Part shown: positions 52,952 through 62,603 of the stretch, one piece after another | Layout: each line of letters begins with the position of its first letter | Numbering within the stretch: the stretch's first letter is position 1 | DNA from: Viridibacterium sp035456105 | GTDB taxonomy: Bacteria; Pseudomonadota; Gammaproteobacteria; Burkholderiales; Rhodocyclaceae | Length of the DNA: 64,000 nucleotides | Direction of reading: 5' to 3' | Assembly: GCA_035456105.1 (NCBI GenBank) | Contig: DATIDV010000034.1 | Span: 5,933-69,932 of the forward strand | Translations under genes and position numbers: made by a program | Notes under the pieces: generated by a model | The model's database searches: none | Seen by the model: only the letters and a program-made list of their open reading frames with translations | What the model was told of the DNA's origin: nothing

Positions 52952-53998
52952 ATGAAGAACACTTTTTCTATCTTTGCACGTACGGCTCTGACAGGACTGG
53001 CCATCGCCCTGCTGCCGCTGCCCTCCATGGCGCAGGAAACAATCGTATTCAAATTGCATCACTTCCTGCCCGCCAGTTCGTACGCGCAGACCATGATGAT
53101 CCAGCCCTGGTGCGACAAGATCGCGGCTGAATCGAACAACCGCATGAAGTGTCAGATCTACTCGTCGATGCAGCTGGGCGGCACACCGCCGCAACTCATC
53201 GAACAGGTGCGCGATGGTGTGGCCGACATCATCTGGACCCTGCCCGGCTACACGCCCGGTCGCTTCCCTTCGTTGGAAGCCTTCGAGCTACCGTTCATGA
53301 TGCAGAACCCGGAAGCCACCAGCAAGGCGCTGTGGGACTACACGCAGCTGTTCAGCAAGCAGGAGTTCAAGGATGTTCACCCGATCGCGTTCCATGTGCA
53401 CGGCGACGGTGTGTTCCACATGACCAACAAGCCGATCAAGACCATGGCGGATCTGCGCGGCCTCAAGCTGCGTGCGCCGACGCGCATGACCACCAAGTTC
53501 ATCGCCATGCTCGGCGCCACGCCGGTGAGCATGCCTGTACCGCAGGTGGGCGACGCGTTGTCCAAGGGCGTCATCGATGGCGCCGTGGTGCCGTATGAAG
53601 TCGTGCCTTCGGTGAAGATCGAGGAGCTGGTGAAGTACCACTCCGAGACTGACCCCGCCGAACCGGCCTTCTACACCTCTACCTTCATCCTGGCGATGAA
53701 CCCCGCGAAGTACAACTCGCTGCCGGCTGATCTCAAGAAGGTGATCGACAACAACAGCGGTGTTAACCAGTCAGGTCTCTCGGGCCGCGCCTTCCTGGCG
53801 GCCGACGCAGAAGGCAAGAAGCTGACGCTCAAGAACACGCACAACACGATTCCCGCTTCCGAGCTGGCTTCGTGGAAGGCAATCGGCAACAAGCTCTCAG
53901 CTGAATGGGTCGCTGACATGAACAGCAAGGGCGCTGACGGCCAGAAGATGCTGGACACAGCTCGCAGCCTGATCAGCAAGTACGCCACCGCGAAGTAA
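52952..53998 (+). CDS. dctP: TRAP transporter solute-binding protein (DctP type)
   Basis: 348 aa; signal peptide cut at SMA/QET. Features: VFKLHHFLPASSYAQTMMIQ at the start of the mature chain, SSMQLGGTPPQLIEQVRDGV, and LRGLKLRAPTRMTTKFIAML, the Arg-containing substrate carboxylate loop. Delivers ligand to the DctQM pair. Strong AGGAG site. Confidence 0.93.
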   Translation: MKNTFSIFARTALTGLAIALLPLPSMAQETIVFKLHHFLPASSYAQTMMIQPWCDKIAAESNNRMKCQIYSSMQLGGTPPQLIEQVRDGVADIIWTLPGYTPGRFPSLEAFELPFMMQNPEATSKALWDYTQLFSKQEFKDVHPIAFHVHGDGVFHMTNKPIKTMADLRGLKLRAPTRMTTKFIAMLGATPVSMPVPQVGDALSKGVIDGAVVPYEVVPSVKIEELVKYHSETDPAEPAFYTSTFILAMNPAKYNSLPADLKKVIDNNSGVNQSGLSGRAFLAADAEGKKLTLKNTHNTIPASELASWKAIGNKLSAEWVADMNSKGADGQKMLDTARSLISKYATAK

Positions 53999-54021
53999 AT
54001 CTGCTTCCAGGCAAGCCCCGG

Positions 54022-54043
54022 GTGCGACGTCACGGCGTCGCAC
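54022..54043 (+). terminator. Hairpin after the first TRAP operon
   Basis: 8-bp stem GTGCGACG / CGTCGCAC, loop six bases, followed by TTCGTTTCT, 23 bases after the dctP stop. Weak T-run. Confidence 0.5.
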
Positions 54044-54239
54044 TTCGTTTCTACAAGACCCGACGCAATACGCGATGCCGGCTGTCCAGACCTTCTCACT
54101 CCACATCGCCTGCCAACACGCGCGGCATGCTGGAACCGGACAGCACGAGTGTTATTGACGGTCCGTCCGCCACCACCATGGCATCAACAATTGTCATCGA
54201 TTGAGCAGTCCCACTTTTCCCACGAGTAGGAGTCGCATC

Positions 54240-56018
54240 ATGACGAAGAGAGCCAGCAAGTATTTCCGATCCCTGAATCTGCGCGGCCTGACCGGTCTCG
54301 CGTTTGCATGGAGTATCGCGGTCGCGCTGTCGGCCGCCCTCATGTTTTCCAGTCGCGCCGAGGCCAGCGGTGGCCTCGCCAATCTGCCCGCCGTGCAGCC
54401 GGTGATGACCTGCGCGCAGGTAACAGGACTCGATTTAAGCGACGCCGCCGATGCAGCGGTGACGCTCAAGTCCGCCACCATCGTGGGGGCTGGCACACCG
54501 GCACCTTATTGCGAAGTGCGCGGCACCATTGCACCTGCCAACACGCTGGTCGTACGCCTGCCAATCAATGGCTGGACACAACGATACGTGCAGACCGGTT
54601 GTGGCGGCCTGTGCGGCAGTGCCAACATCAACTATGGCGTCGGCATTACCTGCGCGCCTGTTGCGGACGGCACGGTGGCCAGCGCCACCACCGACATGGG
54701 GCACCAGGGCGGCGGCGGTGCATGGGCCACAGACAACCCGCAGGCGCTGATCGACTTTGCCTACCGTGGCGTGCACGTCACGTCAAAAGTCACCAAGGCG
54801 CTCATCGCGAAGTTCTACGGCAAGCGTCCCGCTTACTCGTACTTTATCGGCTGCTCGGACGGCGGGCGTGAGGCGCTGATGGAAGCGCAGCGCTACCCCG
54901 AAGATTTCGACGGCATCGTTGCCGGTGCGCCGGCCAACAACATGGTGGTGCAGAACTCCTATCACCACACTTGGAACGTGCTGGCCAACAAGGATGCCGA
55001 CGGCAAGTTCATCCTGCTGTCCGGCAAGCTGCCAATGCTGCACAGCGCGGTGCTCAATGCCTGCGATGCACAGGACGGCGTGACCGATGGTCTGATCACA
55101 GACCCACGGGCCTGCCACTTCAATCCGACCAGCATCCAGTGCACCACGGGCCAGGATCCAGCCACCTGCCTCACGGCAGCGGAAGCGGGCGTGGTGCGTC
55201 GCCTGCACGATGGCGCCACCGATGCACATGGCCGCTTCCTGGAAGTACCGGGCGCGCATGAGTGGGGATCGGAGCTGTCCTGGACCCTGTTCGTCCCGGC
55301 GACCGCTACGCCGGCCAACCCGGTTTTCAGCGAGAACATCGCGCTGGATTTCCTGCGCTACCTGGCTTTCTTCAACACCTACAACCCCAGCTACAAGCTG
55401 ACCGACCTGCCTTTCACGGTGGCCGGTTTCTGGCAGACGATGCAGACCTCGATCTACGAGTCGGCACTCGATCCCGATCTCAAGCGCTTCGCAAAGCATG
55501 GCGGCAAGCTGCTGTTGTGGCACGGCTGGAACGATCAGCACATCCCGCCACGTAACACCATTGACTACTACGATGCCGTGCGCCGCAGCATGGGCGAACA
55601 GAGGGCCGACAAGTTCGTGAAGCTCTATCTGCTCCCCGGCGTTACACACTGCGGCGGTGGCGAAGGCCCTGACACAATCGAACTGCTGCAACCGCTGATG
55701 GCGTGGGTTGAAGGACGCGTTGAGCCCGGCAAGGTCATCACATCGAAAGTGGTCGGCGGTGTCGTCACGCGCACGCGTCCGGTCTTCCCCTATCCCGCTG
55801 TAGCGCGCTACGTCGGCAATGGCAGCATCAACGACGCAGTCAATTTCGTTGCTGCTACGCCGTATTACCACGAGCGTCATGACGAGGGCGACTGGGAGGG
55901 TAAAGACCTGTTCTCGCATGGCTATCAGGCCAACTGCAAAGCAGTCGGCACGCAACTGGTCTGCAATCCATCGAGCCTGCAACTCAAGCACGCAAGATCA
56001 GAACACGATCATCACTAG
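54240..56018 (+). CDS. Tannase/feruloyl esterase family protein
   Basis: 592 aa, exported (signal peptide to about RAEA/SGG). Alpha/beta hydrolase of the tannase family (PF07519): nucleophile Ser in FIGCSDGGREALMEAQRYPE, Gly-rich GCGGLCGS, acid in GWNDQHIPP and catalytic His in GVTHCGGGEGPD. The family's CS-D-HC disulfide (Cys before the nucleophile, Cys after the His) is intact. Hydrolyses aromatic acid esters such as gallate, ferulate or chlorogenate; exact substrate unknown. Strong AGGAG site at ATG 54240. Placed between a TRAP importer and pobA, so it likely produces aromatic acids for the lig pathway. Confidence 0.88.
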   Translation: MTKRASKYFRSLNLRGLTGLAFAWSIAVALSAALMFSSRAEASGGLANLPAVQPVMTCAQVTGLDLSDAADAAVTLKSATIVGAGTPAPYCEVRGTIAPANTLVVRLPINGWTQRYVQTGCGGLCGSANINYGVGITCAPVADGTVASATTDMGHQGGGGAWATDNPQALIDFAYRGVHVTSKVTKALIAKFYGKRPAYSYFIGCSDGGREALMEAQRYPEDFDGIVAGAPANNMVVQNSYHHTWNVLANKDADGKFILLSGKLPMLHSAVLNACDAQDGVTDGLITDPRACHFNPTSIQCTTGQDPATCLTAAEAGVVRRLHDGATDAHGRFLEVPGAHEWGSELSWTLFVPATATPANPVFSENIALDFLRYLAFFNTYNPSYKLTDLPFTVAGFWQTMQTSIYESALDPDLKRFAKHGGKLLLWHGWNDQHIPPRNTIDYYDAVRRSMGEQRADKFVKLYLLPGVTHCGGGEGPDTIELLQPLMAWVEGRVEPGKVITSKVVGGVVTRTRPVFPYPAVARYVGNGSINDAVNFVAATPYYHERHDEGDWEGKDLFSHGYQANCKAVGTQLVCNPSSLQLKHARSEHDHH

Positions 56019-56052
56019 CCTGCGCAAGCCTGCTAGTCACGATTGAAACCTC

Positions 56053-56072
56053 CCGGGGGCTGACGCCCCCGG
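56053..56072 (+). terminator. GC-rich hairpin after the esterase gene
   Basis: Perfect 8-bp stem CCGGGGGC / GCCCCCGG, loop TGAC, no T-run, 18 bases before the aldo/keto reductase start. Weak terminator or spacer. Confidence 0.5.
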
Positions 56073-56090
56073 CTAACCGGAAGAAGCACA

Positions 56091-57092
56091 ATGTCATCAT
56101 CTCAGTCACGGCGCATCGCCGGCCGGTCTGTTTCCGCGATCGGACTCGGCTGCATGAATCTCAGCCATGCGTATGGTGTTCCACCTGCGGAGTCGGATGC
56201 GCAGCGTCTGCTGCTGCGCGCGCTGGACCTCGGCGTGGACTTCTTCGACACGGCAGCACTGTATGGCTTCGGGGCAAATGAAGAACTCGTCGGCCGCGCG
56301 CTGTCAACGCATCGCTCGCGTTTTTTCCTCGCCAGCAAGTGCGGCATGCAGGGCGTGAATGGCGTGCGCGTCATCGACGGCCGCGCGGCCACCATCAAGG
56401 CCACCTGCGAAGACAGCCTGCGCCGCCTGCGCACCGACCACATCGATCTCTACTACCTGCATCGCTGGGATAAGACAGTCGCTATTGAGGAGAGCGTCGG
56501 CGCAATGGCCGATCTCGTACGCGAAGGCAAGATCGGCAGCATCGGCCTGTCGGAAGTGTCTGGCGCGACGCTACGCCGCGCGCATGCGGAGCACCCCATC
56601 GCCGCGCTTCAATCGGAATACTCACTGTGGACGCGCAACCCGGAGTTGGGCGCACTCGCGGCCTGCCGTGAACTCGGCGTGGCTTTCGTCGCTTTCAGCC
56701 CGCTGGGGCGCGGCTATCTCGGCGGATCCCTGCACGACGTCACGGCTCTTGATGCCAAAGACATACGTCGTTCGATGCCGCGTTTCGCACCCGAAGCCTA
56801 CGCCGCCAATCTGGCCCTGCTCGACGAAGCGCACCTCATCGCCAGCGAAGCACAATGCAGTCTCGCGCAGCTATCGCTGGCCTGGTTGCTGGCGCGCGGC
56901 GACGACATCATCCCGATTCCCGGCACCGTACAGATCGCCCACCTCGAAGACGACCTGGGCGCCGAACGCGTCGCGCTGAGCGCTGACCATATGGCGCGGC
57001 TGGATGCACTGTTCGCGCATACGCGTATCCGCGGCGAGCGCTACAACGCGGCCTCGATGGCCGAGGTCGACAGCGAGAACTACGCACAATGA
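56091..57092 (+). CDS. Aldo/keto reductase
   Basis: 333 aa NADPH-dependent AKR (TIM barrel). N-terminal VSAIGLGCMNLSHAYG, catalytic Asp and Tyr in FFDTAALYGFGANEELVGRA, Lys in FLASKCGM, His in YYLHRWDK, and the cofactor region GIIPIPG-like DDIIPIPGTVQ. Reduces an aldehyde or ketone; substrate unknown. Its stop overlaps the start of pobA by four bases (ATGA), so it is made together with the hydroxylase. Confidence 0.9.
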   Translation: MSSSQSRRIAGRSVSAIGLGCMNLSHAYGVPPAESDAQRLLLRALDLGVDFFDTAALYGFGANEELVGRALSTHRSRFFLASKCGMQGVNGVRVIDGRAATIKATCEDSLRRLRTDHIDLYYLHRWDKTVAIEESVGAMADLVREGKIGSIGLSEVSGATLRRAHAEHPIAALQSEYSLWTRNPELGALAACRELGVAFVAFSPLGRGYLGGSLHDVTALDAKDIRRSMPRFAPEAYAANLALLDEAHLIASEAQCSLAQLSLAWLLARGDDIIPIPGTVQIAHLEDDLGAERVALSADHMARLDALFAHTRIRGERYNAASMAEVDSENYAQ

Positions 57093-58294
57093 CGCATCAA
57101 CCAATTCCCACGCGCACCAAGGTAGGCATCATCGGCGCAGGGCCCGCGGGCCTGCTGCTGGGGCAACTGCTGCACTGTGCGGGCATCGACACGCTGATCA
57201 TCGAACGCCAGAGCGCGGAGCACGTGCTGGGCCGCATCCGTGCCGGCGTGATCGAGCAGACCACGGCTGACGCGCTGGATCGCGCCGGCGTCGGCATGCG
57301 CATGCACCGCGAGGGCTTGCCCCATGACGGTGTGGAGTTGTGTGTGGATGGTCAGCGACATCGCATTGATCTCATCGGCCTCACCGGTGGCAAGCGCGTC
57401 ACGGTGTACGGTCAGACCGAAGTGACACGCGATCTCATGGAAGCGCGCGCGGCTGAAGACCTGCCGACCGTTTACGAGGCGCAGGAAGTCAGCGTGCATG
57501 GCTTCGACGGCACAAAGCCCTTTGTGCGCTTTCGCAAAGACGGTCAGTTGCACGATATCGCCTGTGATTTCATCGCCGGTTGCGATGGTTTTCACGGCGT
57601 GAGCCGCCCCAGCATTCCGGCTTCGGCGCTGCGCACCTTCGAGCGCATCTACCCTTTCGGCTGGCTGGGTGTATTGGTTGATGCGCCGCCCGTGTCAGAT
57701 GAGCTGATCTACGTACGCAGCCCGCGCGGCTTCGCGCTATGCAGCATGCGTTCGCACACACGGAGTCGTTACTATCTTCAGTGCCCGCTCGACAACAAGG
57801 TCGAGCAATGGAGCGATGCGGCTTTCTGGGACGAGTTGCGTCGCCGCATTGATCCGCAAGCTGCGGCGGATCTGATAACCGGCCCCTCCATCGAGAAGAG
57901 TATTGCGCCGCTGCGCAGCTTCGTCAGCGAGCCGATGCGCTTCGGCAGTTTGTTCCTCGCTGGTGACGCTGCGCACATCGTGCCGCCGACGGGCGCGAAG
58001 GGGCTCAACCTCGCCGCAGCCGACGTGCTACTGCTTGCCGACGCGATGATCGAACATTACGACGAGCATTCCGATGCAGGGCTCGATCATTATTCGACGC
58101 ATGCGCTCGCGCGCGTCTGGAAAGCCGAGCGCTTCTCGTGGTGGCTCACTTCGCTGATGCACAACTTCCCGGAGAACGCCGGCTTCGGCGAGCGCATGCA
58201 GGAAGCGGAACTGGCCTACCTGATGAGTTCGCGCGCAGCCCAGCAAGTGCTTGCCGAAAACTATGTCGGCCTGCCGATGGAGTCGCGTAGATGA
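57089..58294 (+). CDS. pobA: 4-hydroxybenzoate 3-monooxygenase
   Basis: 401 aa FAD monooxygenase giving protocatechuate from 4-hydroxybenzoate, the direct feed to LigAB. FAD loop VGIIGAGPAGLLLGQLLHCA, RAGVIEQ, the DG motif in AGCDGFHGVSR, and GDAAHIVPPTGAKGLNLAAA are classic PobA marks; the NADPH-binding and substrate residues lie in the SPRGFALCSMRSHTRSRYY stretch. Start overlaps the aldo/keto reductase stop. Confidence 0.95.
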   Translation: MTHQPIPTRTKVGIIGAGPAGLLLGQLLHCAGIDTLIIERQSAEHVLGRIRAGVIEQTTADALDRAGVGMRMHREGLPHDGVELCVDGQRHRIDLIGLTGGKRVTVYGQTEVTRDLMEARAAEDLPTVYEAQEVSVHGFDGTKPFVRFRKDGQLHDIACDFIAGCDGFHGVSRPSIPASALRTFERIYPFGWLGVLVDAPPVSDELIYVRSPRGFALCSMRSHTRSRYYLQCPLDNKVEQWSDAAFWDELRRRIDPQAAADLITGPSIEKSIAPLRSFVSEPMRFGSLFLAGDAAHIVPPTGAKGLNLAAADVLLLADAMIEHYDEHSDAGLDHYSTHALARVWKAERFSWWLTSLMHNFPENAGFGERMQEAELAYLMSSRAAQQVLAENYVGLPMESRR

Positions 58295-58460
58295 ATGCTC
58301 ACCCCGCAGGGCGGAGCTCCGCAGGAGGTTCCGCCTGCTTCCGTTAGGCGGCCTCTTACCCAAAGTGTGTATGCGCCTGGAGTGGCGGAACCGCTCTGCG
58401 TTCCGCCCTGCCTCCGTGCTGTACGGGCTTCCCCCTTTACGCGATCCGCGGGTGCCCGCT

Positions 58461-58466
58461 TATACT
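58461..58466 (+). promoter_or_regulatory. Possible -10 box for a leaderless tetR transcript
   Basis: TATACT ends 6 bases before the ATG of the TetR gene, so transcription would begin at or beside the start codon. No ribosome site is visible, and a partial -35 (TTTACG) lies 19 bases upstream. Confidence 0.4.
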
Positions 58467-58472
58467 CGGCAA

Positions 58473-59213
58473 ATGGACCAACCAGTACATTCGCGTCGAC
58501 GCGCAGCAGCCGCCAGCAAGGCTCCGGGCAAGGCAGGCACCAGCGCACCCGCCAAAGTTGCGCCAAAGGCCGCGAAAAGCGCTCCCAAAGCCAAGGCTCG
58601 CACCAACGACCCTGAGCGCACGATGGCCGAGATTCTCGCCGTGGCGACCGAGGAATTCGCGTCAAAGGGTCTCAGCGGCGCGCGCATCGACGCCATTGCG
58701 GATGCCACGCGCACCAGCAAGCGCATGATCTATTACTACTTCGGCAGCAAGGAAGGCCTGTACCTTGCTGTGCTCGAAGAGTCGTACCGCAGCGTGCGCA
58801 CCACCGAGGGTGAACTGCATCTGGCCGATCTGTCGCCGGCCGATGCGCTGGCGCGTCTGGTCGCCTTCACCTTCGACCATCACTGGGGCAGCCAGGATTA
58901 CATCCGCCTCGTCATGACGGAAAACATCCAGCGCGGCGAATATCTCGCGCAGAGCAAGATCATCCAGAAGCTCAATGTGCCCGCCATCAACGCCATCCGC
59001 GAGCTGTACGAACGCGGCGTCAGCAGTGGCGTTTTCCGGCCGGGCCTGGACGCCATCGACATCCATGCGTCGATCTCGGCGCTGTGCTTTTTCAACGTGT
59101 CCAATCAGTACACGTTCGACCTCATCTTCAAACGCAACGGCAAGACGCCGAAAGCGCTGCAGGCGCGGCGCGACAACATCGTCGACATGATTCTGCGCTA
59201 CGTACGCAAGTAG
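58473..59213 (+). CDS. TetR-family transcriptional regulator
   Basis: 246 aa. An Ala/Lys/Pro-rich extension (about 45 residues) precedes the helix-turn-helix (ILAVATEEFASKGLSGARID, TRTSKRMIYYYFGSKEGLYL). The C-terminal ligand domain has FTFDHHWGSQDYIRLVMTEN and ELYERGVSSGVF. It may repress the TRAP/quinate genes downstream, whose promoter region contains palindromic sites. Ligand unknown. Confidence 0.9.
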   Translation: MDQPVHSRRRAAAASKAPGKAGTSAPAKVAPKAAKSAPKAKARTNDPERTMAEILAVATEEFASKGLSGARIDAIADATRTSKRMIYYYFGSKEGLYLAVLEESYRSVRTTEGELHLADLSPADALARLVAFTFDHHWGSQDYIRLVMTENIQRGEYLAQSKIIQKLNVPAINAIRELYERGVSSGVFRPGLDAIDIHASISALCFFNVSNQYTFDLIFKRNGKTPKALQARRDNIVDMILRYVRK

Positions 59214-59427
59214 GAATTGAACACGGCACGACGTTGCAGCTCCCTGACAGGGGCCACGCCGCCGTGGTCGCTGCGCCTTGTTCCGTGCTCAATTCTTCGC
59301 GATCGCGACCGTCAGATACACGGGAATAGACGCTCACCGCGCTGCACAAAAACCCCTTGTAGCAAGGCGTAATCGGGAAAAATCGCTCCGTGAAGATCGG
59401 CGTACGGGTTATCGCGCATACCAAAAA

Positions 59428-59441
59428 ACTAACCAGTTAGT
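59428..59441. promoter_or_regulatory. Candidate TetR operator
   Basis: Perfect 6-bp half-sites ACTAAC and GTTAGT around CA. Placed 114 bases before the dctQ start and 214 bases after the tetR gene end; typical of TetR operators in form. Confidence 0.5.
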
Positions 59442-59461
59442 ACATTCACGGATGTAGTGCT

Positions 59462-59475
59462 TTGATCCCGATCAA
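59462..59475. promoter_or_regulatory. Second small palindrome before the TRAP operon
   Basis: TTGAT CCCG ATCAA, 5-bp perfect half-sites. May be a second regulator site. Confidence 0.3.
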
Positions 59476-59554
59476 CGATGAGACTCAAGGCGGCAACAAC
59501 AGAATGGGTATCCGGCATTCGCGGAACCGACAAAAACGAAGGAGACAGGATTTA

Positions 59555-60091
59555 ATGTTCACAAGATTCATTAATGGCTACTGCCGCCTGCTGGACTGGC
59601 TCATAGGAGTCATGCTGGCCGTCATGGTGGTGCTGGTATTCGGCAACGTCGTGCTGCGCTATGCCTTCAACTCGGGCATCAGCCTGTCTGAAGAGCTGTC
59701 ACGCTGGCTTTTCGTTTGGCTCACCTTTCTCGGCGCCGTGGTCGCCCTCAACGAGCGCCGTCATCTTGGCACCGACTTCCTGGTTGCCCACCTGCCGCGT
59801 ACCGCCCGCAAGGCCTGCCTCGCGCTCTCCTACATCACGATGCTATATGCATGCTGGTTGCTGTTCAGCGGTGCGCTGGAGCAGGTAAAGATCAACTGGG
59901 CGACAACCAGCGCGGTCATGGAGGCACCGGTTGCCTTCTTCTATGCATCGGGTCTGGTATTCGCCGTGCTGAGCGCAATGATCCTGTTGCGCGATCTCGT
60001 ACAACTGTTCACGGTTCAGCTCGGCGACGCAGAGTTGGTGATGTTCCAGGAATCAGAAGACGTGCCGCATGGCGGCAGCGTCTCGCACTAA
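59555..60091 (+). CDS. dctQ: TRAP transporter small permease (DctQ type)
   Basis: 178 aa with four membrane helices and the DctQ signature in SLSEELSRWLFVWLTFLGAV and LNERRHLGTDFLV. The gene leads the second TRAP set, with dctM 13 bases downstream. AAGGAG upstream of ATG 59555; the frame extends further upstream over the palindrome. Confidence 0.9.
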   Translation: MFTRFINGYCRLLDWLIGVMLAVMVVLVFGNVVLRYAFNSGISLSEELSRWLFVWLTFLGAVVALNERRHLGTDFLVAHLPRTARKACLALSYITMLYACWLLFSGALEQVKINWATTSAVMEAPVAFFYASGLVFAVLSAMILLRDLVQLFTVQLGDAELVMFQESEDVPHGGSVSH

Positions 60092-60103
60092 GGCGCACAC
60101 ACC

Positions 60104-61387
60104 ATGACCATCACGATCTTTATCGGCTCCCTGCTTGCTGCCATGGCTATTGGCGTGCCCATCGCGTTTGCACTGTTGCTATGCGGTGCCGCCCTGATGT
60201 GGCAACTCAATATGCTGGATGCGCAGATCCTCGCGCAGAACGTCATCAACGGCGCTGACAGCTTCCCGCTGCTGGCCGTGCCTTTCTTCATGCTAGCCGG
60301 CGAGGTGATGAATGCGGGCGGCCTGTCGCGCCGCATCGTCAATCTGTCGATGGCGCTGGTCGGCCACGTCAAGGGCGGGCTCGGCTATGTGACCATCGTC
60401 GCAGCCTGCATCATGGCTGCGCTGTCCGGCTCGGCGGTCGCTGATGCTGCGGCGCTCTCCGCCCTGCTGCTGCCGATGATGAAAGCGGCCGGCCACAAAC
60501 CGGAGCGCTCGGCAGGCCTCATCGCTTCCGCTGGCATTATCGCGCCCATCATTCCACCGAGCATTGCGTTCGTGGTGTTCGGCGTAGCGGGCAATGTCTC
60601 CATCACCAAGCTGTTCCTAGCGGGCGTGTTCCCCGGCCTGATGCTGGGCGCCTCACTGTGGGTGACCTGGTGGTGGCTGAGTCGCCGTGAGGATGTGACA
60701 CCGCCGCCACGCAAGACGGCTGCCGAGGTATGGCAAGCCCTCATCGATTCGTTCTGGGCGCTGGGCCTGCCTTTCATTATCGTGTTTGGTCTCAAGTTCG
60801 GCTTCTTCACACCTACCGAGGCCGCTGTCGTCGCCGCCGTGTATGCCATCCTGGTTTCGACTCTGGTGTATCGCGAACTCAACCTGCGTTCGTTGATGCC
60901 GCTGTTCGTTGCGGCCGCCAAGACCAGCGCGGTGATCATGCTGCTGGTGGCCGCCTCGATGGTCTCAGCCTGGCTGATCACGGTGGCGCAGATTCCGGCA
61001 CAAGTGGTGAGCCTGCTCACGCCAATGCTGGATGACCCCAAGACGCTGATGGTGGCGATCATGGTGCTGGTGATGATCGTCGGTACTGCGCTGGACCTTA
61101 CGCCCACCATCCTGCTGCTGACACCCGTGCTGATTCCCGTGGTGAAGGCCGCCGGCATCGATCCGGTGTACTTCGGCGTGCTGTTCGTCATCAACAACGC
61201 CATCGGACTCATCACGCCGCCGGTGGGCACGGTGCTCAACACCGTGGCCGGCGTGGGCGGCATGAGGCTCGATGCAGTGACGCGCGGTGTCGTGCCCTTC
61301 ATGTGCGCGCAGTTTTTCGTGATGTTCCTGCTCGTGATGTTCCCCGACCTCGTCATGGTGCCCGCGCGCTGGATGATTGGACACTGA
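60104..61387 (+). CDS. dctM: TRAP transporter large permease (DctM type)
   Basis: 427 aa, about 12 helices; PLLAVPFFMLAGEVMNAGGL, AALSGSAVADAAALSALLLP, IIAPIIPPSIAFVVFGV and FVINNAIGLITPPVGTVLN are typical. Different from the first DctM, so this is a distinct transporter, probably with a different substrate. Confidence 0.93.
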   Translation: MTITIFIGSLLAAMAIGVPIAFALLLCGAALMWQLNMLDAQILAQNVINGADSFPLLAVPFFMLAGEVMNAGGLSRRIVNLSMALVGHVKGGLGYVTIVAACIMAALSGSAVADAAALSALLLPMMKAAGHKPERSAGLIASAGIIAPIIPPSIAFVVFGVAGNVSITKLFLAGVFPGLMLGASLWVTWWWLSRREDVTPPPRKTAAEVWQALIDSFWALGLPFIIVFGLKFGFFTPTEAAVVAAVYAILVSTLVYRELNLRSLMPLFVAAAKTSAVIMLLVAASMVSAWLITVAQIPAQVVSLLTPMLDDPKTLMVAIMVLVMIVGTALDLTPTILLLTPVLIPVVKAAGIDPVYFGVLFVINNAIGLITPPVGTVLNTVAGVGGMRLDAVTRGVVPFMCAQFFVMFLLVMFPDLVMVPARWMIGH

Positions 61388-61501
61388 CCCGGGCATCTCG
61401 AGTCAGGCGCTGAAACCGCCGTCGGCCGCGCTGTGTACGCCGCGACCGACGCAAAGAGTTTGCGTACGCACTACCCACCCACAAAGCAACGGAGACCCAT
61501 C

Positions 61502-62515
61502 ATGAAACACCTGCTTCGTAAAACCCTCGCCGTCGCACTGACGTTCGGCGCGGTCACTTCCTCCGGCATCGCATTCGCACAGGAAATTCGCGAGCACGCC
61601 TTCAAGGTCTCGCAAGCCAACCCCAAGGGGCACCCGCTGGTCACCGGCGGCGAAAAATTCGCTGAACTGGTCGCTGCAAAATCGGGCGGCAAGATGAAGC
61701 TCAACCTCTTCCCCGGTGGCGTGCTCGGTAACGACCAGGCTAGCGTGAGTGCCCTGCAGGGCGGCACCATCGAGATCGTGGTGCTCAATTCCGGCATCCT
61801 CGCCGCCCAGGTCAAAGATTTCGCGATCTACGACTTCCCGTTCCTGTTCGCCAATGCAAAGGAGGCGGATGCAGTCGTCGACGGTCCCTTCGGCCAGAAG
61901 CTGCATGCCAAGCTGCAGGAGAAAGGCATCGTGGGCCTCGCCTACTGGGAGCTCGGCTTCCGCCAGATGACCAACAGCAAGCGCGCCATCACCAAGGTGG
62001 AAGACATTGCCGGCCTCAAGCTGCGCGTCATCCCGAACACCATCAACATCGACTGGGTCAAGGCGCTCGACGCCAACCCTACGCCATTGGCATTCACCGA
62101 GCTGTACACGGCGATGGAACAGAAGGCAGTGGACGGCCAGGAAAATCCGCTCAGCGTGATCCTCGCCAACAAGTTCTCCGAAGTGCAGAAGTACCTGACC
62201 CTCACCAATCACCAGTACAACCCGCAGTCGGTGATCTTCAGCAAGAAGGTCTGGGATGGCCTGAATGCTGCCGAGAAGAAGGTGCTGCAAGACTCGGCCA
62301 CGGAAGCTGCGAAGTATGAGCGTCAGGTATCGCGTGAGGCCGATGCCGGCACGCTGGATCAGCTGAAGAAGGCCGGCATGCAGGTCAGCGAACTCTCCCC
62401 TGCTGAAACGGCCAAGCTACGCGAACGCATGAAGCCGGTGATCGCCAAGAATGGCGAAGCGATTCCTGAGACGGTGAAGGAAATGCTGGCCGAGCTGGAC
62501 AAGATCCGCAAGTAA
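61502..62515 (+). CDS. dctP: TRAP transporter solute-binding protein (DctP type)
   Basis: 337 aa; signal peptide to IAFA/QEI. Sequence marks: KVSQANPKGHPLVTGGEKFA, FPGGVLGNDQASVSALQGGT, the Arg-containing DIAGLKLRVIPN and MEQKAVDGQENPLSVI. It belongs to the sialic-acid/dicarboxylate-type DctP clade. The next gene is a shikimate dehydrogenase homologue, which suggests quinate or shikimate as ligand; that is inference. Confidence 0.92.
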   Translation: MKHLLRKTLAVALTFGAVTSSGIAFAQEIREHAFKVSQANPKGHPLVTGGEKFAELVAAKSGGKMKLNLFPGGVLGNDQASVSALQGGTIEIVVLNSGILAAQVKDFAIYDFPFLFANAKEADAVVDGPFGQKLHAKLQEKGIVGLAYWELGFRQMTNSKRAITKVEDIAGLKLRVIPNTINIDWVKALDANPTPLAFTELYTAMEQKAVDGQENPLSVILANKFSEVQKYLTLTNHQYNPQSVIFSKKVWDGLNAAEKKVLQDSATEAAKYERQVSREADAGTLDQLKKAGMQVSELSPAETAKLRERMKPVIAKNGEAIPETVKEMLAELDKIRK

Positions 62516-62603
62516 GCACACCGGTATCGCAACACGAGCGCGCATCGCGGCCCCGCAAACAAGGCCGCGATGCGCTCGCCAAGCAATGAACGGGACAGGA
62601 AAC

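Larger units (their letters stand above)
59214..59554. other. Intergenic region upstream of the second TRAP operon
   Basis: 341 bases with no gene. Contains palindrome ACTAACCAGTTAGT (59428-59441) and palindrome TTGATCCCGATCAA (59462-59475), which look like operator sites for the TetR protein or another regulator. Confidence 0.5.

Noticed and set aside
54783..55991. 400-codon open frame antisense to the tannase-family gene
   Set aside because: GC-rich codon use on the sense strand keeps the antisense frame open; it has no ribosome site, no motif, and the sense gene is clear.
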